A stretch of DNA of 64,000 nucleotides, from contig OMXC01000010.1 of NCBI GenBank assembly GCA_900314925.1, positions 62,001 through 126,000 on the forward strand, in the 5' to 3' direction. The notes under the pieces were generated by a model. The model did no database searches. It saw only the letters and a program-made list of their open reading frames with translations, and had not been told where the DNA came from. This stretch comes from an uncultured Bacteroidales bacterium. GTDB taxonomy: Bacteria; Bacteroidota; Bacteroidia; Bacteroidales; P3. This document shows, piece after piece, positions 6,899 to 13,071 of this stretch. The stretch's first letter is position 1, and every line of letters begins with the position of its first letter. The position numbers were made by a program, and so were the translations under genes.

Positions 6899-6930
6899 CA
6901 AAAACAGGGCTTCCTGTCGGGAAGCCCTGT
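6899..6930 (-). terminator. Rho-independent terminator of the HTH gene
   Basis: A perfect 10-bp stem, ACAGGGCTTC (6904-6913) with GAAGCCCTGT (6921-6930), 7-nt loop, followed on the minus strand by TTTTTGTTGT. It separates the HTH gene from the downstream operon, so the operon needs its own promoter. Confidence 0.85.
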
Positions 6931-6998
6931 GATAATGTGTCAAAAGGGTTGCTGTTTACACGTTTTTATGCCTGCCGATGTCTTTTTGTGCGTGATAA

Positions 6999-7580
6999 TC
7001 ACTCACCTTGCGAGGGCAGCCGCCGCACCATGGTGAGGCCGCCGAGTTGTCCTATCTCGTACAGCGGCCAGCTCGACTCGCCGTGTATGATATTGGCCAG
7101 CATGGCCGGATGGCCGAGGGCGAAGAATGCCGCCTGGAAGGTGTCGTCGGCCTGCAGTTTGCTGCCTTCGCTCATGGCTACGCGGAAGGTGCTGTTGCCC
7201 AGGTATTCCACCACCACCTCGCGGCCCGGGTTCCACCGCAGCATCAGGTACTCGCCGGGCAGCAGGTCGGCCACCTTGATGCCCTGTCCGAGAATGGGGT
7301 CGCTCGAGGGCGAATTGTCGCCATGATGCTCGCAGAAGTCGTCGTAGCTGCGGTATCCGATGGCTCGGGCCAGCAGGTTCAGCGTGCTGCGGCGCGGCGT
7401 GGAGCTCATGCCGCCATATTGCCAGAAACGCTTCACCGTGGTGAGCCCAATCGGCTCGCGCGTGCGCCCTTCTACAAATGCCGTCATGGTGTAGAAGTCG
7501 CCAGGGGTGCGCGCCTCGCAGCCCGCTGCCTCGCAGACAAGGCGGCGCAGGATGTCCAGTTGGGTGTCGTTGTTGTCCAT
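6999..7580 (-). CDS. Helix-turn-helix regulator-like protein (193 aa)
   Basis: Residues about 43-84 (IGLTTVKRFWQYGGMSSTPR then STLNLLARAIGYRSYDDFC) form the HTH plus following helix found in many Bacteroidota proteins of unknown regulon. Residues 95-193 form a separate beta-rich domain (GIKVADLLPGEYLMLRWNPG, then SKLQADDTF) that may sense a ligand or dimerise. It is transcribed away from the kinase gene and toward the eleven-gene operon, and ends at a strong terminator. Its promoter (-7 box 7592-7599) leaves only about 5 nt of leader. The 15-bp box in front of its own promoter and of the operon suggests auto-regulation and control of the operon. No enzymatic motif is seen. Confidence 0.65.
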   Translation of the reverse strand: MDNNDTQLDILRRLVCEAAGCEARTPGDFYTMTAFVEGRTREPIGLTTVKRFWQYGGMSSTPRRSTLNLLARAIGYRSYDDFCEHHGDNSPSSDPILGQGIKVADLLPGEYLMLRWNPGREVVVEYLGNSTFRVAMSEGSKLQADDTFQAAFFALGHPAMLANIIHGESSWPLYEIGQLGGLTMVRRLPSQGE

Positions 7581-7591
7581 ATTTTCGGCTG

Positions 7592-7639
7592 CAAAAATAC
7601 ACTTTTTTCTTCATTCGTGCAATATCCGTTTTGGTCCGT
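7592..7639 (-). promoter_or_regulatory. HTH-gene promoter with candidate regulator site 2
   Basis: Minus strand: box TCCGTTTTGGTCCGT (7625-7639 on the plus strand), TTG of the -33 element (7620-7622), 20-bp spacer, and -7 box TATTTTTG (7592-7599). The predicted start of transcription near 7585 leaves a leader of only five or six bases. The same box lies upstream of the divergent kinase promoter. Confidence 0.55.
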
Positions 7640-7672
7640 ATTGTTTTTTGCCCATGTTCTTGTTTTTTTTTC

Positions 7673-7680
7673 GTATCTTT
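7673..7680 (+). promoter_or_regulatory. -7 box (TATCTTTG) for the kinase-LRR gene
   Basis: TATCTTTG followed by CA is a perfect TAnnTTTG element; a TTTTTTG tract at 7644-7650 can serve as -33. The predicted start of transcription near 7687 excludes most of the longer in-frame GTG start at 7694 and supports the ATG at 7730. Confidence 0.6.
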
Positions 7681-7729
7681 GCATTCGGAATAAGTGACCT
7701 CAATATGCCCTTGTTCGACGTGTAGTGCA

Positions 7730-9505
7730 ATGAATATCAACTCTAATACTGCCAATCACTCTTCGTCACTCGTCGATGGCCCGTCGGGTCTTGTCTCTGG
7801 CGGCAGCGGCATCACCGAGCCTTTCTTCTCCAACTATGAGGAGATCGCACGCGGCTCCACGCATGTGCTATTCCGCGCCCGCCGCTACGGTCGTTGGTAT
7901 GTGCTCAAAGGGCTGCGCGAGGAGTTGCGCGGCAACGCACTCTACGAGGAGTGGCTCTACAAGGAATACAGCGTGGGGGTCTCTCTCGACCATCCCGCCA
8001 TCGTCCGCGTGGAAAGCCTCGAGGACGACAACGTGGTGGGCCGATGCATCGTGATGGAGTGGGTGGAAGGGCAAACCCTCGACCAATGGAGGCAGGGGAA
8101 GTCTGCCGCCGATGTCCGCGCGATGTTCTCCCAGTTGCTCGACGCCGTCGGTTATCTCCACCATCACGGCATCTACCACCATGACCTCAAGCCTTCGAAT
8201 ATCCTCGTCACATCCGATGGCCGCCTGAAACTCATCGACTTCGGCCTCAGCGACGGCCCGCAATATGCCGCCTTCAAGCACAGCGCAGGCAGCAATGGCT
8301 TTGCTGCGCCGGAACAAAAAGCCGGTGCGTCGGCCGACCATCGTGCCGACATCTATGTCTTAGGGCGTCTCATGCAGATGCTCTTCGGTCGCCGCTACCG
8401 CCATGCTGTGCGCAGCGCCATGAGGGAAGACCCAGCACGTCGGCCGCAGTCGGTCGACCAATTGCGCCGTATGATGCACCCGCGATGGTGGATCTCGCTA
8501 CTGGTGCTCCTGCTGCTGGCAGCAGCGGTCTTCCCCGTGCTCTTCCCGCTCCCCATCGTCCACAGCTTTGTCCTGCCCTCCGGCCAGACGGTCTATTACC
8601 GTGTACTGCAGCATGTGCCGCAGCGTCAGGTGGCGTTGGTATATACAGGCGCTGATAATCAGGAATGCCCTGGCGGCCTCGAGATGCTGCAAGGCCACCT
8701 CGACATTCCGCCCACGGTGCGCCACCTGGGCATGGACTACGCCCTTGTCGAGATAGGTCCCCACACCTTCCACAACCAGTACTTCATCACCGGCGTGACC
8801 CTTCCGGAAGGCCTGCAGCGCATAGGCGTCGGAGCTTTGGCTGGATGTCCCGCCATGAAGGATACCCTCGTCATACCGAGCTCGCTGCGTCTGATTGGCG
8901 ACGACGCCTTCACCGACTGCAGCGGCATACCCGCCGTACGTTGGCTGGCCGACAGTTGCAGTGTCTCAAAGGAGGCTAAGCAATGCTTCTATCGCTGCCT
9001 CTCCATGCGAAAGGTCGAGATCGGCCCCGGCGTCACGGTGGCACCTTCGTGGACGTTCAACAACATCCGTGTGCTGGAGTCGGTATACTTCGCCGACGGT
9101 GTCACCACCATCGGGCGCGATGCTTTCGCTATGGACAGCAACCTCTCCAATGTACGTTGGCCCTCGACGCTGCGTGTCATCGAGCACGCCGCCTTCTACG
9201 AGTGCGACCTGTGCGAGATAGTGTTCCCCGACTCCCTGCAGGTCGTCGGCACCTATTCCTTCGCCTACAACGAACGGTTGCGTCGTATCGAGCTGGGGCC
9301 TGCTGTCAGCTTTGTGGGCACCTATGCCTTTGCCGACTGCTATGAGCTCGAGGAGGTAACCGTCAAAGCCTCCGTGCCGCCACAGGTGGTGGTGACCTCC
9401 TTCGACGGCATGCCCGACGGTGTGGTGCTCCATGTGCCCGAAGCCTCCGTCGACGCCTATCGCCGCGACCCCGTCTGGAACCGCTTCGTCGTTGTTGGCT
9501 ATTGA
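7730..9505 (+). CDS. Transmembrane Ser/Thr protein kinase fused to BspA-type leucine-rich repeats (591 aa)
   Basis: Residues 35-250 are a Hanks-type kinase: likely ATP-binding K60 (RWYVLKG), catalytic loop HDLKPSN (151-157), DFGLS (170-174) and APEQ (193-196). The glycine-rich loop is poor (IARGSTHVLFRA). One membrane span follows at 253-275, then residues 280-590 carry LRR_5/BspA-type repeats such as LPEGLQRIGVGALAGC and FADGVTTIGRDAFAM. The kinase is predicted to be cytosolic and the repeats outside, giving a receptor-kinase layout. A start at GTG 7694 (603 aa) is possible but lies too close to the promoter. It is divergent from the HTH gene, which suggests a link with the regulated operon. 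Confidence 0.8.
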   Translation: MNINSNTANHSSSLVDGPSGLVSGGSGITEPFFSNYEEIARGSTHVLFRARRYGRWYVLKGLREELRGNALYEEWLYKEYSVGVSLDHPAIVRVESLEDDNVVGRCIVMEWVEGQTLDQWRQGKSAADVRAMFSQLLDAVGYLHHHGIYHHDLKPSNILVTSDGRLKLIDFGLSDGPQYAAFKHSAGSNGFAAPEQKAGASADHRADIYVLGRLMQMLFGRRYRHAVRSAMREDPARRPQSVDQLRRMMHPRWWISLLVLLLLAAAVFPVLFPLPIVHSFVLPSGQTVYYRVLQHVPQRQVALVYTGADNQECPGGLEMLQGHLDIPPTVRHLGMDYALVEIGPHTFHNQYFITGVTLPEGLQRIGVGALAGCPAMKDTLVIPSSLRLIGDDAFTDCSGIPAVRWLADSCSVSKEAKQCFYRCLSMRKVEIGPGVTVAPSWTFNNIRVLESVYFADGVTTIGRDAFAMDSNLSNVRWPSTLRVIEHAAFYECDLCEIVFPDSLQVVGTYSFAYNERLRRIELGPAVSFVGTYAFADCYELEEVTVKASVPPQVVVTSFDGMPDGVVLHVPEASVDAYRRDPVWNRFVVVGY

Positions 9506-9701
9506 CGGGGAAACTTTACCCGCACCACCATCCGTCGCACTTCCTCATACACCCAAACGCACCCCCACCATGAATAGCATAACTCCCAATGCTTAACTAA
9601 TAACTCATAAGTGTCCTTCTCACCGCCGCACGCAAACTCTCCTCTAGGCTCCTCAGCAAAAACCACAAACGCCTCATAGGGAAATAATGAATAATTAAAA
9701 T

Positions 9702-9871
9702 CTATCAGTTATCAGTTCTATCAATTAAAAAATGACACCTCTCAATTTCAAAAACCCTTCTTATAATACTTATAACTAATTAATAATAAGATATATATAT
9801 AAACAAAAAAGGGGATGAAATAAAAAAATGACACCCCTCTAAAAAAAACTGATAGAACTGATAACTGATAG
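9702..9871. repeat. 170-bp inverted-repeat module 1
   Basis: A 22-bp perfect inverted repeat, left arm 9702-9723 (CTATCAGTTATCAGTTCTAT...) and right arm 9850-9871, encloses an AT-rich core. Just inside each arm is a direct copy of AAAAAATGACACC (9727-9739 and 9824-9836 approximately). The arms themselves contain repeated ATCAGTT. It resembles a MITE-like or cruciform-forming element; no target-site duplication was identified. Confidence 0.65.
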
Positions 9872-9910
9872 AAAACTCACACCAAGTTTCACCTAAAAAG
9901 CAAACAAACA

Positions 9911-10168
9911 ATGAAATACGATATCACAAAACCCCAAGCTCCCAAGATGCCGACCCTCGGAAAAGGCACAGAATGCATTCAGATCCTCCTCTATAAGGCC
10001 ATAAAACACCCTCTGCACCCCTCCGTCCAGCACCCTTCACCCTCCTCGGCGCTCACCTTCGCGCCCCCGAAACTCACCCCTCATCCCTCATTCCGGAGCC
10101 TTTTTTGTGCCAATCCGACAACTCCTCATGGCAATCTATGCCAACTGCCAAGACTCAAATATTTCTAA
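9911..10168 (+). pseudogene. Possible decayed gene start between the repeat modules
   Basis: An 85-codon frame begins MKYDITKPQAPKMPTLGKGT and ECIQILLYKAI, which looks like real protein, but then degenerates into Pro/Ser/His-rich sequence (HPLHPSVQHPSPSS) and stops. I have a weak impression that the start resembles N-termini of VirE/DUF3987-type primase-like proteins of Bacteroidales, but I cannot verify this. It could equally be a chance open frame in a repeat-rich spacer. Confidence 0.2.
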
Positions 10169-10191
10169 ATCAACAATATTATTATCTTACA

Positions 10192-10353
10192 GGGACAGTG
10201 GGACAGTGGGACAGTTAGTTTTATAGGTATTCCTACACCTGAATTGTACCTCTATATCTATATATCTATATAAATATAGATATATAGATATAGAAATTTT
10301 TTTTTGACTTTGGGAATACCATATTTTGAACTGTCCCACTGTCCCACTGTCCC
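10192..10353. repeat. 160-bp nested inverted-repeat module 2
   Basis: A perfect 25-bp inverted repeat made of three GGGACAGT units, left arm 10192-10216, right arm 10329-10353. Nested inside are GGTATTCC (10227-10234) with GGAATACC (10313-10320) and an AT-rich palindrome of TATCTA/TAGATA units (about 10251-10293). It has the same overall size as module 1 although the sequences are unrelated. Confidence 0.75.
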
Positions 10354-10463
10354 ACTCCAACCACCATCTGCATCATCCCACGCCGATAACCCACTGTCAT
10401 ACAGCTATTACCAAACGTGCACATTCACTCTTCCCTTATTTTTACTGACCAAACAGCCCCTTA

Positions 10464-10750
10464 ACGGCTACTAAACGGCTACAAGACGGCTACAAGACGG
10501 CTACAAGACCCCCACTATCCACTGACCACTATCCACTATCCACTATCCACTGACCACTATTCACTTTTCGAGTAATCATTGTTCGCCTAATTCGCCCAAT
10601 TCGCCGTTCCCTTCCAATTTTCAATTTTCAATTTTCTAAGTTCGCCGTTCCCTTCCAATTCTCAACTTTCAATTCTCAATTCTCCCTCTCCCCCTAACTC
10701 ATAACTCTTAACTCCTAACTCCTAACTCTTAACTCCTAACTCCTAACTCT
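10464..10750. repeat. Block of tandem micro-repeats
   Basis: Successive arrays: GGCTACAAGAC (10464-10509), TATCCACTGACCAC and variants (10512-10564), TTCGCC/AATTTTC/AATTCTC (10580-10683), and TAACTCC (10694-10750). The last array runs into the 3' end of the Nudix gene and supplies its final codons (VRVRS). The CCACTGACCACTG unit reappears inside the Nudix gene at 10895-10929 and the AATTTTC unit at 12350-12380 and 12430-12458. Confidence 0.75.
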
Positions 10751-11260
10751 CACTCCCTTCCCGTTGAGCGTGGCGCTGGTCATCTCGTCGTTCTCGTAGA
10801 CGAGCTTGAGGGAGAAGAACGGCGTGCCATCGTCGAGCAGCAGGCGCAGGAATATCTTGTCGCCCTCCCAAAGCGGCAACACAGGCACCGCCCGCTGTCC
10901 ACTGTCCACTGACCACTGTCCACTGATTACCGTCTTCTTTATCCACGCCAGCTCCCCCTCGTCGTCGATGCTCATGTCGGGCTCCCCGTTCCACTTGGTG
11001 GCGGTGAAGAGGTGCATGTATTCGTTGGGCCACGTGTCGGAGATGAAGGTGACGATGCCCCTGTAGTGCCACTCCGTGATCTCCAGCCCCGTCTCCTCCT
11101 TCACCTCGCGCAGCATGCACTCGTCCGGACTCTCGTCGGCCTCGCACTTGCCGCCGACGCCTATCCACTTCCCGTGACTGGCGTCGTTATCCTTCTTCAC
11201 GCGGTGCAGCATCAGGTAGCTGTCGCCGTTGTCTATATAGCAGAGGGTCGTCTGTTTCAT
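10736..11260 (-). CDS. Nudix hydrolase, MutX/MTH1-like 8-oxo-dGTP diphosphatase (174 aa) with a repeat-derived insert
   Basis: The N-terminal part reads CYIDNGDSYLMLHRVKK and WIGVGGK, then a full Nudix box GGKCEADESPDECMLREVKE followed by ETGLEI (about 36-61) with the metal-binding REVKEE. The pattern with GIVTFISD, EYMHLF and LPLWEGDKIF is that of MutX/MTH1-type oxidised-nucleotide pyrophosphatases, which sanitise the dNTP pool. Residues 111-123 (VISGQWSVDSGQR) are not part of the family; they are encoded by 10895-10929, a copy of the CCACTGACCACTG micro-repeat found downstream. The last residues VRVRS are also repeat-encoded. The insert lies in the loop before LPLWEGD, so activity may be kept. 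Confidence 0.85.
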   Translation of the reverse strand: MKQTTLCYIDNGDSYLMLHRVKKDNDASHGKWIGVGGKCEADESPDECMLREVKEETGLEITEWHYRGIVTFISDTWPNEYMHLFTATKWNGEPDMSIDDEGELAWIKKTVISGQWSVDSGQRAVPVLPLWEGDKIFLRLLLDDGTPFFSLKLVYENDEMTSATLNGKGVRVRS

Positions 11261-11294
11261 GGCAGTTCGGTGTTATGGGTTGTAGATAAAAATC

Positions 11295-11323
11295 AAGAGT
11301 CACGAGGTTAACTCATGACTCTT
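11295..11323 (-). terminator. Terminator of the 46-aa gene
   Basis: AAGAGTCA (11295-11302) pairs with TGACTCTT (11316-11323), extended by GAG/CTC, and is followed on the minus strand by GATTTTTATC. Confidence 0.6.
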
Positions 11324-11346
11324 AATTCCTTGCTTGTAGTGGAGAT

Positions 11347-11487
11347 TTAGTCCTCAGGAGCGTTGATGATGGCTTTGTGCACAGCATTCCAGCCAGCAGC
11401 GGTGATACCCCAGTTGTTCGTGGAGTTCTTGTTACCGTTGATGCGGACTTTTCTTCTCTTCACCTTTTTGTTAGCATTGATACCCAT
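11347..11487 (-). CDS. 46-aa very basic small protein
   Basis: A short frame starting MGINANKKVKRRKVRINGNK and ending NAVHKAIINAPED; residues 6-20 hold nine Lys or Arg, and the second half has NNWGITAAGWNAVH. It has an A-rich leader (TTAAAAAGTATACACC) typical of Bacteroidota ribosome entry, and its own terminator at 11295-11323, which argues that it is a real, separately expressed gene. Charge and size resemble small ribosome- or nucleic-acid-binding proteins, but I do not recognise the family. Confidence 0.65.
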   Translation of the reverse strand: MGINANKKVKRRKVRINGNKNSTNNWGITAAGWNAVHKAIINAPED

Positions 11488-11613
11488 GGTGTATACTTTT
11501 TAATTGTTTATAATCCTGAATGTCAGCGCCTAATTGCAATACTCTGCAACAAAAACGCTCGGCAAAGATACTAACATTTTTTGAACTGGCCAAATTTTTT
11601 TTTCTCCTCGGCT

Positions 11614-12423
11614 CTAAAAACGCCCAGAGGCACCGCCGCCGCCGAAGCTGCCGCCTCCGAAGCCCCCAAACCCGCCGAAGCCTCCTCCCGACGAGAAGCC
11701 TCCGCGCCAGGTTCCACCTACGGGGCCGCCGAACAACATGCCGCCGCCACTGCTGCCGGTGCCATTGTTGTTCCACTGGTCGGGGTGTTTCTTGGCGTAG
11801 CGGGCCACAAGGATGATTATGGCGACAAGCACGGCGATGACTATGAGACCTGCTATGGCGCCGCGCCGGTTGCGGTCTTTCTTGTACTGTGCGTAGCTGT
11901 ATTCGCCGGCAAGCACGGGCAGCATGACGTCGAGGGCTTGTGTCAGAGCGCGGTAGTAGTCGCCGTCGCCCAAGGCGCCAATCATGTGGTTCTCAATGAT
12001 GCGTTTGCAGAACAGGTCCGGCAATGCCCCTTCCACACCATATCCGGTGGCTATGGCTACGGCACCCCAGTTCTCCTCTTCGGTCTTGCTCTTTATGAGT
12101 ATCACCACGCCGTTGTCGAACTCAGCCTGTCCCACGCCCCAGGCTTCGCCTATGCGCTGTGCTGCAGCGTCTTCGTCGTTGCCCTCTATGGTCGGGGTGA
12201 TGACTATCAGCACCTGGTTCGACGTGCTGTCGTTGAAAGCGACGAGCCGTTGCTCAAGTGCCTGCACCTGTTGTGCGGTGAGGATGCCTGAGTAGTCGTT
12301 CACCAGCCTGTTGCTCTTCGCCGGCAGCCATTCTGTCTGCGCCTGCGCATAATTGAAAATTGATGATTGAGAACTGACAATTATGCATGCGCAGACGATA
12401 AGCCGCAATAGTTTTTGTATCAT
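11614..12423 (-). CDS. TPM-domain membrane protein, YgcG-like (269 aa)
   Basis: A signal peptide (start MIQKLLRLIVCACIIV) is followed by a TPM domain (about 30-165: LVNDYSGILTAQQVQALEQR, SNQVLIVITPT, FDNGVVILI, ATGYGVEGALPD), a membrane span at about 192-212 (IAGLIVIAVLVAIIILVARY) and a Gly-rich tail ending GGGSFGGGGASGRF. TPM proteins of this type are typical partners of LemA, encoded 35 nt upstream here; their biochemical role is not settled. I chose ATG 12423; a start at 12444 adds seven residues. The signal region SSQSSIFNYAQ is encoded by a copy of the AATTTTC micro-repeat, flanked by GCATAATT/AATTATGC (12347-12354, 12379-12386). Confidence 0.85.
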   Translation of the reverse strand: MIQKLLRLIVCACIIVSSQSSIFNYAQAQTEWLPAKSNRLVNDYSGILTAQQVQALEQRLVAFNDSTSNQVLIVITPTIEGNDEDAAAQRIGEAWGVGQAEFDNGVVILIKSKTEEENWGAVAIATGYGVEGALPDLFCKRIIENHMIGALGDGDYYRALTQALDVMLPVLAGEYSYAQYKKDRNRRGAIAGLIVIAVLVAIIILVARYAKKHPDQWNNNGTGSSGGGMLFGGPVGGTWRGGFSSGGGFGGFGGFGGGSFGGGGASGRF

Positions 12424-12429
12424 CTCTTC

Positions 12430-12458
12430 AATCTCAATTTTCAATTTTCAATTTTCAA
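12430..12458. repeat. AATTTTC micro-repeat between lemA and the TPM gene
   Basis: Four to five copies of CAATTTT/CTCAATTTT form the whole spacer between the LemA stop and the TPM start, the same unit as in the desert at 10614-10680. Confidence 0.75.
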
Positions 12459-13058
12459 TTAAAAGTTGAACTCCACCTTCACGGGCTCGTCGCTGCCTTC
12501 GGGAGCTGTGAAGTAGCCTTTCTTGTCGAAGCCGCAGATGCCTGCGATGATGCTGTTGGGGAAGCGGCGCAGCATGGTGTTGTAGCCCTGCACGGCCTCG
12601 TTAAACTTGCCACGCTCCACGGCGATGCGGTTCTCCGTGCCTTCGAGCTGCACCTGCAGGTCGCGGAAGCCCTGTGTGGCGGTAAGCTCGGGGTAGCGCT
12701 CCACGGTGACTTTGATGGTGTTGGCCAGGGCCTTGCCGAGGTTGTCCTGTGCCTTCTGGTAGGCGGCAACCTGCTCTTCGCTGAGCTGTGTGGGGTCGAC
12801 TTTGGCGTTGTCGATGCCGGCGCGTGCCTGTATCACCTCGGTGAGGGTGCCCTTCTCGAAGTTGGCTGCCCCCTGGACGGTGGCCACAAGCTGCGGTATC
12901 AGGTCGGCGCGGCGTTTGTAGACGTTCTCCACCTGTGCCCAGGCTTTCTGCACATTCTCGTCGGAGGTGACGAGTTTGTTGTTCACGCCGATGCCCCAGA
13001 AGATTGCTATGGCCACTACGGCCACGATGGCGATAATCGTGATGGTTCCTTTTTTCAT
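12459..13058 (-). CDS. lemA: LemA family protein (199 aa)
   Basis: An N-terminal membrane anchor (about 5-24, ITIIAIVAVVAIAIFWGIGV) is followed by the LemA helical domain: NKLVTSDENVQKAWAQVENV, YKRRADLIPQLVATVQG, and FNEAVQGYNTMLRRFPNSII. Length and motifs are typical. LemA proteins form a long helical hairpin on the membrane, and are usually next to TPM-domain proteins, as here; the pair may sense or respond to envelope stress, but this is not established. It is 13 nt after the DUF4301 gene and 35 nt before the TPM gene. Confidence 0.9.
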   Translation of the reverse strand: MKKGTITIIAIVAVVAIAIFWGIGVNNKLVTSDENVQKAWAQVENVYKRRADLIPQLVATVQGAANFEKGTLTEVIQARAGIDNAKVDPTQLSEEQVAAYQKAQDNLGKALANTIKVTVERYPELTATQGFRDLQVQLEGTENRIAVERGKFNEAVQGYNTMLRRFPNSIIAGICGFDKKGYFTAPEGSDEPVKVEFNF

Positions 13059-13071
13059 GGTATTTGTTTGT

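Larger units (their letters stand above)
9506..10735. other. 1.2-kb gene desert built of inverted and tandem micro-repeats
   Basis: No convincing gene spans this interval. It contains two large inverted-repeat modules (9702-9871, 10192-10353), a GGCTACAAGAC array (10464-10509), a TATCCACTGACCAC array (10512-10564), duplicated TTCGCCGTTCCCTTCCAATT (10600-10624, 10641-10664) with AATTTTC/AATTCTC runs, and a TAACTCC array (10694-10750). The first 190 bases (9506-9695) show nothing recognisable. Confidence 0.75.

Noticed and set aside
9911..10168. A full functional gene in the desert
   Set aside because: Only the first about 30 residues look protein-like; the rest is biased and the frame ends early, so I list it only as a possible remnant.
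10512..10564. CRISPR-like array of short repeats in the desert
   Set aside because: Units are 7-14 bp, contiguous and without unique spacers; these are tandem micro-repeats, and no cas gene is in the window.
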